DNA of 8,536 bases. Origin: Methanobrevibacter sp. Its GTDB lineage: Archaea; Methanobacteriota; Methanobacteria; Methanobacteriales; Methanobacteriaceae. The position numbers were made by a program, and so were the translations under genes. Below, piece by piece: positions 1 through 6,319 of the stretch (the stretch's first letter is position 1; every line of letters starts with the position of its first letter). A model generated the notes under the pieces. That model had not been told where the DNA came from. It saw only the letters and a program-made list of their open reading frames with translations, and did not search any database. The stretch lies in assembly GCA_031261945.1 (NCBI GenBank), contig JAISIQ010000008.1, forward strand, positions 1-8,536, written 5' to 3'.

Positions 1-603
1 AAATTATATTTTTTAATAGGAATTCCAAATGAAACACAAGAAGACATAGAAGAATTAGCTATTTATATTAAGTATTTAGATTCTTTAAAATCAAAAGTCG
101 AATCAAAATTTAAATTTAATTCTAATACCAATACTAATACTAATACTAATACTAATACTAATACTAATAAAAACTCAGTTAAATTCAGTTCAATTAAATT
201 TAGTGTAAATCCATTAATACCAAAACCACATACTCCCCTACAATGGGAAAGATATGATTTAAAAGATATAAAAACAAAGACACGATATCTTAAATCAAAG
301 TTAAAAAATATAACTATTAATTTCCACAGCCCCAAAATGGGATTGATACAATATGTTTTATCTTGTAAAGGTAGAGAAGTTGGAAAATTACTTGAAAAAT
401 CATTAGAAAAAAGAATAGGTATTAGAGAATGGGAAAAATATTCATCAGGTTATGATTTAGAAGATGAATTACCTTGGAAAAATATAGATATTCATTTAAA
501 TGAAAATTTCTTAAAAAAAGAGTATGAAAAGCTAAAAAAAGGAAAAACAACTCCATGGTGTGTTGAAAATCCTTGTTATAATTGTAGATCTTGTAATAAA
601 TAA
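1..603 (+). CDS. Radical SAM protein, C-terminal part (5' end outside window)
   Basis: An open frame (frame 1) runs from the first base to the TAA at 601-603, giving 200 visible residues; the start and the CxxxCxxC cluster motif lie outside. The stretch LIGIPNETQEDIEEL near residues 5-19 matches the 'G-P-TE-ED' segment of radical SAM barrels. VNPLIPKPHTPLQWERYD (about 71-88) matches the 'NPF-PKPHTPFQW' segment of large radical SAM proteins that often carry a B12-binding domain (COG1032-like). The end is cysteine-rich (PWCVENPCYNCRSCNK), as in several relatives. An ATG at 337 could be mistaken for a start, but coding is continuous upstream of it. Residues 42-57 are an Asn-Thr dipeptide run encoded by a hexanucleotide repeat, placed in what should be a loop before a core strand. 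The reaction cannot be told from this fragment. Family call fairly sure; subfamily not. Confidence 0.82.
   Translation, partial: KLYFLIGIPNETQEDIEELAIYIKYLDSLKSKVESKFKFNSNTNTNTNTNTNTNTNKNSVKFSSIKFSVNPLIPKPHTPLQWERYDLKDIKTKTRYLKSKLKNITINFHSPKMGLIQYVLSCKGREVGKLLEKSLEKRIGIREWEKYSSGYDLEDELPWKNIDIHLNENFLKKEYEKLKKGKTTPWCVENPCYNCRSCNK
124..171 (+). repeat. Hexanucleotide tandem repeat (AATACT)n inside the radical SAM gene
   Basis: AATACC is followed by six exact AATACT units and then AATAAA, in frame, encoding alternating Asn-Thr. The unit length is a multiple of three, so gain or loss of units keeps the reading frame. The same word recurs in the non-coding block near 4240-4370. Confidence 0.95.
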
Positions 604-814
604 TAAAATAACCATTATAATAATAAAAATACTAATAAATATACTAATAAATATTATAATAATAAAAAAAATAAGAAATATAATAAAAAATATGATAAAA
701 CTATTATTATCAATATAATTATAAAAATAATTATAAAAATAGAAATAATTATAAAATAGCTATAAAAATATTAATTAATAAAATTTAATTAATAAAAAAA
801 ATAAGGATGAAAAT
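604..814. other. AT-only intergenic region before the aminotransferase gene
   Basis: This 211-bp gap is almost entirely A and T and has no open frame of note. It holds (AATAAATACT)-like repeats near 625-660 and a 12-bp tandem repeat at 717-758. The stretch CTATAAAAATA at 760-770 is a possible TATA element for the aminotransferase gene, about 45-55 bp before its ATG, but the surroundings are so AT-rich that TATA-like words are everywhere. Confidence 0.5.
717..758 (+). repeat. 12-bp tandem repeat AATTATAAAAAT
   Basis: Two exact adjacent copies lie at 717-728 and 729-740. A third near-copy (AATTATAAAATA) at 747-758 follows after six extra bases. It lies in the leader or promoter region of the aminotransferase gene. 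Confidence 0.85.
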
Positions 815-1930
815 ATGGTTAAAACAGCTAAAAGGCTTGAAAAAGTGGAATTATCTCAAGTAAGAAAAATGTTTGAAATTACAGACGAAAATGCCATAAA
901 TTTAGGAATTGGTGAACCTGATTTTGATATTCCTGAAAATGTGAAAATAGCTATTATCGAATCTCTTGAAGAAGGTTTTACCCATTATACTTCTAATAAA
1001 GGGTTTTTAGAACTTAGGGAAGAAATATCTAAAAAACTAAAACAAGATAATAGCTTAGCTATTGATCCAGAATCAATAATGGTTACAGTCGGAGCTAGTG
1101 AGGCATTATATATCTGTGCTCAAGGATTATTTGAAAAAGGAGACGAAATTTTAATCCCAGATCCTGGTTTTATGTCATATATTGAATCTATAAGATTATC
1201 TGAAGCTATTCCTGTTCCTGTTCAAGTCAAGTTTGAAAATGGATATAAAATGAAAGTTGAGGATGTTCAAGAAAAAATAAGCCCAAAAACAAAAGCTATT
1301 ATTTTAAATTCTCCTTCAAATCCAACTGGAGCAGTTATGGAAAAAAAAGATATTAAAGCTATTGCAGAACTTGCAACTGATTATGATTTTACTATAATAA
1401 GTGATGAAATTTATGAAAAAATTATTTATGGAAAAAAACATTATTCTCCTGCTGAATTTAGTGATAATGTAGTTGTTGTTAATGGCTTTTCAAAAACTTA
1501 TGCTATGACTGGCCTTAGAATAGCTTATTTAGCTGGTCAAAATGAATTAATCGAAGAACTTTTAAAAGTTCACCAATATAATACTGCTTGTGCTAGTTCT
1601 ATTTCACAGGCCGGTGCTTATGAAGCATTAAAAGGACCTCAAAAAACTGTTAATTCTATGGTAAATGAATTTCAAAAAAGAAGAGATTTAATAGCTAAAA
1701 GATTAGATGAAATAGGATTAGAATGTAGTCAATTAGATGGAGCATTTTATGCATTTCCAAAAGTAGAAAATTCACAGGATTTCGTTCAAAAAGCACTTAA
1801 AGCAGGAGTAGTAACAGTTCCTGGAACTGGTTTTGGACAATATAGTGAAAATAATATAAGAATGTCCTATGCTACTTCATATAAAGAAATAGAAGAAGCT
1901 ATGAATAGGTTAGAAACTATAAAATTATAA
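815..1930 (+). CDS. Class I/II pyridoxal-phosphate aminotransferase (aspartate aminotransferase-like)
   Basis: This 371-residue protein is a fold-type I PLP aminotransferase (COG0436, AspC/AspB-like) that moves an amino group between an amino acid and a 2-oxo acid in the cytoplasm. Visible landmarks are the N-terminal INLGIGEPDFD (28-38), SPSNPTG (166-172) with Asn169, SDEIY (196-200) with Asp197 and Tyr200 contacting the cofactor, and GFSKTYAMTGLR (224-235), where Lys227 forms the Schiff base. NNIRMSYA, with Arg349, is the residue expected to bind the substrate carboxylate. Length is normal for the family. The ATG at 815 is preceded by a modest AAGGATGA ribosome-binding sequence (803-810). 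It stands alone on the plus strand and converges on the tRNA-Ser gene. Substrate (aspartate, alanine, aromatic or other) cannot be set from the sequence. Family is certain; specificity is open. Confidence 0.95.
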   Translation: MVKTAKRLEKVELSQVRKMFEITDENAINLGIGEPDFDIPENVKIAIIESLEEGFTHYTSNKGFLELREEISKKLKQDNSLAIDPESIMVTVGASEALYICAQGLFEKGDEILIPDPGFMSYIESIRLSEAIPVPVQVKFENGYKMKVEDVQEKISPKTKAIILNSPSNPTGAVMEKKDIKAIAELATDYDFTIISDEIYEKIIYGKKHYSPAEFSDNVVVVNGFSKTYAMTGLRIAYLAGQNELIEELLKVHQYNTACASSISQAGAYEALKGPQKTVNSMVNEFQKRRDLIAKRLDEIGLECSQLDGAFYAFPKVENSQDFVQKALKAGVVTVPGTGFGQYSENNIRMSYATSYKEIEEAMNRLETIKL

Positions 1931-1970
1931 AAATCCTGAATTATTGAAAGTTCCGAATTATGAAAATCTC

Positions 1971-2018
1971 ATAAAAAAATAAAAAAATAAATAATAAATA
2001 AAAAGAAAAAATAATAAA
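1971..2018 (-). terminator. Oligo-T terminator region for tRNA-Ser
   Basis: Directly after the tRNA 3' end, the minus strand reads T-runs of about 6, 5, 7 and 7 separated by single A residues or short A/T words. T-tracts without a hairpin are the usual intrinsic termination signal in archaea. The converging aminotransferase transcript would read the same DNA as A-runs. Confidence 0.6.
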
Positions 2019-2103
2019 CGCCGGGGACGGGATTTGAACCCGCGAGATCCAAGGGATCATTGGATTAGCAGTCCAACGCCGTACCAGGCTGGGCCACCCC
2101 GAC
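2019..2103 (-). tRNA. tRNA-Ser (anticodon GCU)
   Basis: The 85-nt minus-strand sequence folds as a class II tRNA. The acceptor GUCGGGG pairs with CCCCGGC (one U-G pair). The D stem is GCC/GGC and the anticodon stem is UUGGA/UCCAA with loop CUGCUAA, so the anticodon is GCU (plus-strand AGC at 2067-2069), reading AGC and AGU serine codons. A long variable arm GAUCC-CUU-GGAUC, the hallmark of serine or leucine tRNAs, is followed by a T arm GCGGG-UUCAAAU-CCCGU. The discriminator base is G. CCA is not encoded and there is no intron. Confidence 0.97.
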
Positions 2104-2121
2104 ATATTGATTAATTAATAC

Positions 2122-2130
2122 TTATTTAAA
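2122..2130 (-). promoter_or_regulatory. Likely TATA box for tRNA-Ser
   Basis: The minus strand reads TTTAAATAA about 20-27 bp upstream of the tRNA 5' end, the spacing expected for an archaeal TATA box. Sequence match is only fair in such AT-rich DNA. Confidence 0.45.
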
Positions 2131-2157
2131 AAGAGTTAATAGCTATTTATTACTTAA

Positions 2158-2192
2158 CTATATCATAGTTATTAGCTATTTTAATGATATAG
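2158..2192. repeat. 9-bp perfect inverted repeat between SRP RNA and tRNA-Ser
   Basis: CTATATCAT at 2158-2166 and its exact complement ATGATATAG at 2184-2192 enclose a 17-base loop that contains ATTAGCTATT, a one-mismatch copy of the recurring palindrome. It lies about 75 bp downstream of the SRP RNA 3' end and about 55 bp upstream of tRNA-Ser. It could be a transcript hairpin or a protein site; nothing decides between them. Confidence 0.6.
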
Positions 2193-2265
2193 ATATAATC
2201 TATTTGTACAATGGTACTTATAAAGTTTTTCTAATTTTATATAAATTATAAATATTGACATTATC

Positions 2266-2580
2266 TTAAATGGCATGTTCAGAAGTGGACTAGTCTCAAT
2301 AATAACAGTGCTCCAAAAAATCAACTCCACTCCGCTACTCTACAAGCATCAGCTGTTAATGGTAGAGCTGCTCCTTTCCAGGCCTGACACGTTTCCAAGA
2401 TAAACATAATTATCTTTAACCCTCCAGTTAAAGATTTATGACCATTAATCCTGTAGGACGAAGTTTCTATATCAATTTTCTAGGCTGATACTAAATCAAA
2501 AAGCCGCCTTCTGAACTTCAACTGCACCTAAGGGGGTGTGTGCTTACAGAGGACCCCTAACCCTCCAGTCTAGCCAATAA
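2266..2580 (-). ncRNA. Signal recognition particle RNA (archaeal 7S RNA)
   Basis: This is the RNA scaffold of the signal recognition particle, which targets membrane and secreted proteins. On the minus strand the 5' part reads GGCUAGACUGGAGGGUU, then CUGUAAGC, as in the Alu domain of archaeal SRP RNAs. Helix 6 (2412-2435) is a 10-bp stem, closing with U-G, around a GGAG tetraloop of the GNAR type that SRP19 binds. Helix 8 (2367-2390) reads GUGUCAGGCCUGGAAAGGAG and continues CAGC, the near-universal SRP54-binding element with a GGAA tetraloop. GUUCAGAAG (2508-2516) pairs perfectly with CUUCUGAAC (2277-2285) as part of the long helix 5. UUAUUGGC and GCCAUUUAA can close the ends as helix 1. The length of about 315 nt is normal for archaea. 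Ends are good to roughly 10 nt. Confidence 0.95.
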
Positions 2581-2598
2581 CAATATTGATTTTAATAT

Positions 2599-2606
2599 TA
2601 TATAAA
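2599..2606 (-). promoter_or_regulatory. TATA box for SRP RNA
   Basis: The minus strand reads TTTATATA, an exact match to the methanogen TATA consensus. Its centre is about 25 bp upstream of the RNA 5' end inferred from helix 1. Confidence 0.65.
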
Positions 2607-2720
2607 TGTTTTTAAATCTTTAAAATATGATTAAAATATAAAAAATATAATAAAAACCATGATATAAAATATAAGAATTTAATAAAAACTAATGAGAAAG
2701 ATAAGTAACTTCAAAATGAA

Positions 2721-3122
2721 TTAAATATCTTTAAGAGCTTTTATTATATCCCCATCAGATATTATTCCAATAATTTTTCCATTATCTAAAACAGGTACTT
2801 GATTGATTATAGCAAATTCTGGAGCATTTTCATTCATTATATGAATAGTATCCTTTAAAGTATCATTTGGTGTAACATAAGTTACTTCTTTAACCATAAC
2901 CTCAGAAACTTTTGTTCCTAATTTGTAGTTATCTAATATTAAATTATGGCCTAAATCAGAAGCTGTGACAATTCCAATCATTTTTTCTTTATTGTCCACC
3001 ACTGGTAATGCACTTATTTTATGTTTCATTAACTTTTCAAATGCAAAAACTACTTCTTCATCATGATTTATAGTAAATACATTTTCACTCATCAATTCTT
3101 TCACTTTCGTTTTTTGTAACAT
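2721..3122 (-). CDS. Small protein with two CBS domains
   Basis: This 133-residue protein is essentially one Bateman module: CBS 1 (about residues 6-60, with [13 protein letters not shown] and [21 protein letters not shown]) and CBS 2 (about 70-131, with [20 protein letters not shown] and [19 protein letters not shown]). Such modules usually bind adenine nucleotides or S-adenosyl compounds and regulate an attached or associated protein. No enzyme or DNA-binding domain is fused. The start at 3122 is supported by a GGAGG ribosome-binding site at 3131-3135, eight bases upstream. The first 38 bases overlap the end of the 2-phosphoglycerate kinase gene in another frame, which suggests translational coupling and perhaps a functional link. 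Ligand and partner are unknown. CBS assignment is certain; the role is inferred. Confidence 0.93.
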   Translation of the reverse strand: MLQKTKVKELMSENVFTINHDEEVVFAFEKLMKHKISALPVVDNKEKMIGIVTASDLGHNLILDNYKLGTKVSEVMVKEVTYVTPNDTLKDTIHIMNENAPEFAIINQVPVLDNGKIIGIISDGDIIKALKDI

Positions 3123-4017
3123 TAGCTATTCCTCCATATGTTTCAGTTATATTTTTAATAATAGAGTCTATAGTTGTTATAACATCTATATTTTCAATAA
3201 CAGGAACATCAAATTTTCTTGCTTGAGATTCAAAATATTTATGAATTTTTCTAATTGCAAAAAAATTATCAAGATATCTTTGTAAAGGTCTTCTAGCCCA
3301 CATCTGCCTACATCTTGAATAAAATCTTCCCTTATGAACTTCTTTATCATGAAGAGTCAATACAAACATTATTACATTATCTTTTTCAAGTAATTCTTTA
3401 CTAATAAATCCAGGAACAATATGTACTCCTTCAATTACAATACTAATTCCTTCTTTTAAAGCTCTTTCAATAACTCCTTCGATTCCTACACTTACAGTAT
3501 CAACATGATCCCTAAATCCTGCTAATACATCATCAAGTTCAGGAGGAGGTGAAACTCTCATTCCTTTATATGCTGTAAAGCTTGATTCATGAATAACTGG
3601 AAGTAATTCCTTAGATACAATTTTACGCATTACTTCACGAATCATATCTGTACTAATCATGTTTCTAATACCTAAACGATTAGCTATTTCAAAAGCTATT
3701 GAAGAAGTCCCAACACCAGAAGCTCCACCTATTAAAAGAACAAGTGGATCATTACATTGTTTTATTTTTTTCCAAGCCAGATATTTATCCGCAATATCTG
3801 GATTTTCATCTTTTAAACGATCAGTGATAAGCTCAACTAATTCATCAATAGTAATAAGAGTTATATTATCTTCTATGAGCTTAGATTCTATACATGATGC
3901 AAATGCATAAGCTTTATTAGGTCCCATCTCTGCTCTAGTCAGTGAGCGAGAAAGAACCCCTTTAGAAAATGGTTCAGTATATATTTTTCCTCCAACTTCT
4001 CCTTGAATCATTATCAT
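3085..4017 (-). CDS. pgk2: 2-phosphoglycerate kinase (cDPG pathway)
   Basis: This 310-residue cytoplasmic enzyme phosphorylates 2-phosphoglycerate with ATP to 2,3-bisphosphoglycerate, the first step to cyclic 2,3-diphosphoglycerate, an abundant solute and phosphagen in Methanobacteriales. An N-terminal ATP-cone-like domain (about residues 6-90, with [17 protein letters not shown]) precedes a P-loop kinase domain that starts [20 protein letters not shown] (93-112). The P-loop GASGVGTS has Thr104 where many kinases have Lys. Further landmarks are [10 protein letters not shown] and [13 protein letters not shown]. Length matches the family. A GGTGAT ribosome-binding sequence (4023-4028) sits five bases before the ATG at 4017; a second ATG at 4011 is possible. 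The gene has a very long repeat-rich upstream region, and the CBS-pair gene starts inside its 3' end. The cyclisation enzyme is not in the window. Confidence 0.92.
   Translation of the reverse strand: MIMIQGEVGGKIYTEPFSKGVLSRSLTRAEMGPNKAYAFASCIESKLIEDNITLITIDELVELITDRLKDENPDIADKYLAWKKIKQCNDPLVLLIGGASGVGTSSIAFEIANRLGIRNMISTDMIREVMRKIVSKELLPVIHESSFTAYKGMRVSPPPELDDVLAGFRDHVDTVSVGIEGVIERALKEGISIVIEGVHIVPGFISKELLEKDNVIMFVLTLHDKEVHKGRFYSRCRQMWARRPLQRYLDNFFAIRKIHKYFESQARKFDVPVIENIDVITTIDSIIKNITETYGGIANVTKNESERIDE
3131..3135 (-). promoter_or_regulatory. Strong ribosome-binding site for the CBS-pair gene
   Basis: GGAGG on the minus strand lies inside the kinase coding sequence, eight bases before the ATG at 3122. 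It fixes that start despite the 38-nt overlap. The spacer is AATAGCTA, part of the recurring palindrome. Confidence 0.85.
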
Positions 4018-4081
4018 AGATTATCACCCCAATTTGTAAAAAAACACTTTTCTATTAGCTATAAACCCACAGAATACTTAA

Positions 4082-4440
4082 AATTATTATATCCTTATAT
4101 TAACCCATACTAACATTAGTACATATAATACCATTAATATCACTAATTCAATAACCAATAATACTACTAAAAATACCACTAATAATATAAACACTACTAC
4201 CAATATCAATAATACCAATATTAATACCCATACTAAGATTAATACTACTAATAATACTAACAATACTACTAATAATATAAACACTACTACCAATATCAAT
4301 AATACCTACTAATAATACTAATACTAATATTAATATTAGTATTAATACTAAGATTAATACTAATACTACTAATAATATGGATAATACTGATAATAGTAAT
4401 AATAGTGATAATAATATTAATAAATAATTACTACTAAAAT
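4082..4440. repeat. Degenerate ACT/AAT simple-repeat block with internal duplication
   Basis: The block is built from AAT, ACT, ACC and ATT triplets on the plus strand. A 39-bp segment beginning ACTAATAATATAAACACT is present exactly at 4178-4216 and 4268-4306, a 90-bp spacing; allowing one mismatch it extends left to 4172 and 4262. The right part contains overlapping perfect palindromes. Later units shift to GATAAT and AATAGT near 4380-4415. Confidence 0.9.
4319..4344. repeat. 26-bp perfect palindrome
   Basis: The half-site TAATACTAATATT is followed directly by its exact complement with no spacer. A second perfect palindrome of 16 bp (TTAGTATT plus its complement) overlaps it at 4336-4351. 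It can form a cruciform on DNA or a hairpin on RNA from either strand. Confidence 0.9.
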
Positions 4441-4526
4441 TATTATTAACTAAAAGTTTATTCTAATTTGATTAACATTAAATATATTTATTTAAAAGTT
4501 TATAAAATTTTTTATTTAATTTTTGT

Positions 4527-4568
4527 AAGTGAAATAATTTCATCACAAGAATTGTCACTAATTCACTT
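4527..4568. repeat. Imperfect inverted repeat (AAGTGAA...TTCACTT)
   Basis: AAGTGAA at 4527-4533 pairs with TTCACTT at 4562-4568. An inner ACAA-gaa-TTGT hairpin lies in the loop, and several TCAC words cluster between. It stands out from the simple AT repeats around it. It may be an operator or RNA hairpin in the distal upstream region of the kinase gene, or downstream of the MFS gene. Confidence 0.5.
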
Positions 4569-4732
4569 TTATTACATCACAATAATTTTTATAGTTAGTT
4601 TGTTATAATTTTCAAAACAATACCAAATTAAAAAAAGAAATAAAAGCAAAAATAAGACCAAAATCAAAAGAAATATAAATAAAAATAGTTATTTTGAAAT
4701 CAAAGACCAATTTCAGGAATATGACCCTATCA

Positions 4733-4791
4733 AAAATAAAAGATGAAAATAAAAATAAAATGAAAATAAAAATAGAAATAGAAATAGAAAT
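4733..4791. repeat. Six-base-period A-rich repeat (AAAATA / AAATAG)
   Basis: Plus-strand units AAAATA pass into AAATAG units and end just before the MFS stop codon. Read on the minus strand this is a T-rich tract directly after the MFS gene and may serve as its terminator. Confidence 0.75.
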
Positions 4792-4792
4792 A

Positions 4793-6241
4793 TTAATTAA
4801 CTTTTACATTAGATTTAATTCCTACTAAAGACGCCATAATAGCTATTATACAAAGAATTGTAGAAATAATACAAGCTATTTGAGAACTCTCAATAAGTTG
4901 TGGGAAATATTGAGGTAAAATTTGAACAGATCCCATTACAACAGCGAAAATAACTGTTAACATTCCAAGACTAAGTGTTTGACCAATAACTCTCATGGTT
5001 GAAACCGCTGCTGATGCAACAGAAGACAGTTTTCTTGGAACTGAACCCATAATAGCATTTATATTTGGTGAAGAGAATAATCCATAACCTATTCCTTGAA
5101 GGAACATGGCTATTAATATCACAGAAATTGGTGTATTTCCATCTAAAAATACTAAAATAAAAAGTGCCACAGACACAAAACCCATACCAATAGCAGCTAA
5201 TATTTGCGGATCAATTTTATCAGATAACCTACCTGCAAATGGAGAGATAATAGCCATCACTGCAGGAGTTACAATGAGAATTAAACCAGCTATTTGAGGA
5301 TCAAAACCTTTAATATATTGTAAATGATAGTTGATAATATAAGTTACAACAAATGTAGCTAAATAGCTAATAAGAGATGCAAGAGAAGATGATGTAAATT
5401 TAGGATTTTTAAATAACTTTACATTGAAAACTGGGAATTTATTTCTAAGTTCCCACCATGCAAAAATAGCAAATAAAATAATAGCTATTATTAATATAAT
5501 AACTCCATTTAATTGATGCATAATTGTAAAACCATAAATTAAAAGCAAAATAGCTATTGTGTAAATTATAGTTCCTAAATAATCAAATTTCTCACCAATT
5601 CCAGTTGTCCATTCTTCTGGAATTTTCCAAATGGTAATAACTGTAGTTATTATTAAAAAAGGAATAGATATTAAGAATATACTTTGCCAACCAAAATTAT
5701 AAGTTAAAATGCCTCCAATAACTGGTGCAAGTGTAAGACCAACATAAACACTTGAAATATTGATACCTATACCTTTACCTCTTTCTTTTGGAGGTAAACT
5801 TTCAGTAATCATAGCAAGAGAAGTTACATTTAAAATAGCTGAACCTAACCCTTGAACAACTCTGAAAAATATTAATGAATATGCTGAAAATGAAAATACT
5901 GCTCCGATTGAAGCTATTGCAAAAATCAAAATACCTAAAATAAAAGTTTTCTTTAAACCAAATTTTCCTGAAAGTTTACCAAATGGAACTGAAAAAACAG
6001 CTATTGAAAGCAAAAAGCTTGTAGCTACCCAATTTTGTAAGATTGCATCAATAGAAAATTCGATAGCTAAAGGAGGCAATGCAACTGTAATAGAAGAAGC
6101 AGAAAATGCAACTAAAAAGGCAGCTATTGAAGCAGCTATTATTACAAACTTTTTATTAGAATCTTTAGCTATTGGTTGAGAATCTCTTTGATTTGATTTA
6201 TTTGATTTATTTGGTTGATTTGGTTGTTTTGTTGCATTCAT
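4793..6241 (-). CDS. MFS multidrug-type exporter, DHA2 (14-helix) family
   Basis: This 482-residue membrane protein belongs to the major facilitator superfamily, drug:H+ antiporter 2 group (EmrB/QacA-like). After a hydrophilic N-terminus of about 30 residues, the first helix (about 32-50) leads to ITVALPPLAIEF. Motif A is GKLSGKFGLKK (88-98), RVVQGLGSA (127-135) follows, and motif C GLTLAPVIGG (168-177) is the antiporter signature, followed by FGWQSIFLISIPF. The remaining hydrophobic blocks fit 14 helices. Substrate is unknown; export of a toxic compound driven by an ion gradient is the family norm. The tail (residues 6-18) is an NQP/NKS repeat encoded by a 9-bp tandem repeat. The ATG at 6241 is the only start, since a stop lies three codons upstream, and no Shine-Dalgarno sequence is visible. 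The phosphoesterase gene ends 78 bp upstream on the same strand. Confidence 0.93.
   Translation of the reverse strand: MNATKQPNQPNKSNKSNQRDSQPIAKDSNKKFVIIAASIAAFLVAFSASSITVALPPLAIEFSIDAILQNWVATSFLLSIAVFSVPFGKLSGKFGLKKTFILGILIFAIASIGAVFSFSAYSLIFFRVVQGLGSAILNVTSLAMITESLPPKERGKGIGINISSVYVGLTLAPVIGGILTYNFGWQSIFLISIPFLIITTVITIWKIPEEWTTGIGEKFDYLGTIIYTIAILLLIYGFTIMHQLNGVIILIIAIILFAIFAWWELRNKFPVFNVKLFKNPKFTSSSLASLISYLATFVVTYIINYHLQYIKGFDPQIAGLILIVTPAVMAIISPFAGRLSDKIDPQILAAIGMGFVSVALFILVFLDGNTPISVILIAMFLQGIGYGLFSSPNINAIMGSVPRKLSSVASAAVSTMRVIGQTLSLGMLTVIFAVVMGSVQILPQYFPQLIESSQIACIISTILCIIAIMASLVGIKSNVKVN
6188..6233 (-). repeat. 9-bp tandem repeat in the MFS N-terminal codons
   Basis: Plus-strand units TTGATTTAT (twice) and TTGGTTGAT-like (about two more) give a three-residue repeat: NKS, NKS, NQP, NQP. 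The period is a multiple of three, so copy changes would keep the frame. Confidence 0.8.
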
Positions 6242-6243
6242 GT

Positions 6244-6310
6244 AAATCTAAATCTAAATTCAAATCTAAAAATCTACATCTAAAAATATTGAAATCTAAA
6301 AATATTAAAA
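6244..6310. repeat. Short tandem repeats upstream of the MFS gene (AAATCT; 16-bp unit)
   Basis: AAATCT units recur from 6244 to about 6300. ATCTAAAAATATT is present exactly at 6278-6290 and 6294-6306, a 16-bp period. The repeats fill nearly all of the 78-bp gap and reach to within three bases of the MFS start codon, where a ribosome-binding site would be expected. Confidence 0.85.
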
Positions 6311-6319
6311 ATTAAAATA

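Larger units (their letters stand above)
4018..4792. other. 775-bp gene-free region upstream of 2-phosphoglycerate kinase
   Basis: No convincing gene is present. From the kinase end outward it holds the kinase ribosome-binding site (4023-4028), a TTTATAGC word on the minus strand near 4058-4065, a large simple-repeat block (4082-4440), an AT-rich spacer, an imperfect hairpin (4527-4568), unremarkable A-rich DNA (about 4600-4730) and a six-base-period A-rich tract up to the end of the MFS gene. The plus frame from 4082 to 4312 is open and Asn/Thr/Ile-rich but has no ATG, GTG or TTG start with a ribosome-binding site. Confidence 0.7.

Noticed and set aside
63..335. Minus-strand open frame of 90 residues with a long Leu-Val run
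   Set aside because: It is the mirror of the Asn-Thr repeat in the radical SAM gene, whose plus frame has clear family motifs across the same stretch.
337..603. Separate 88-residue gene starting at the ATG at 337
   Set aside because: The frame is open and conserved upstream to the window edge, so this ATG is internal.
3085..3122. Kinase and CBS genes as one fusion broken by a frameshift
   Set aside because: The CBS gene has its own ATG with a strong GGAGG site, and its sequence starts as CBS proteins usually do.
3659..3910. Plus-strand open frame of 83 residues
   Set aside because: Lies opposite the well-supported 2-phosphoglycerate kinase gene and has no recognisable content.
4087..4299. 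Minus-strand open frame rich in Leu, Val and Ile that could look like a membrane peptide
   Set aside because: It is a translation of the ACT/AAT simple repeat, with no ribosome-binding site and no helix-loop pattern beyond the repeat.
4172..4306. Possible CRISPR repeats (two exact 39-bp copies)
   Set aside because: Only two copies, inside low-complexity DNA, with a spacer built from the same triplets; no cas genes.
5106..5297. Plus-strand open frame of 63 residues
   Set aside because: Opposite the MFS gene coding region; no independent support.
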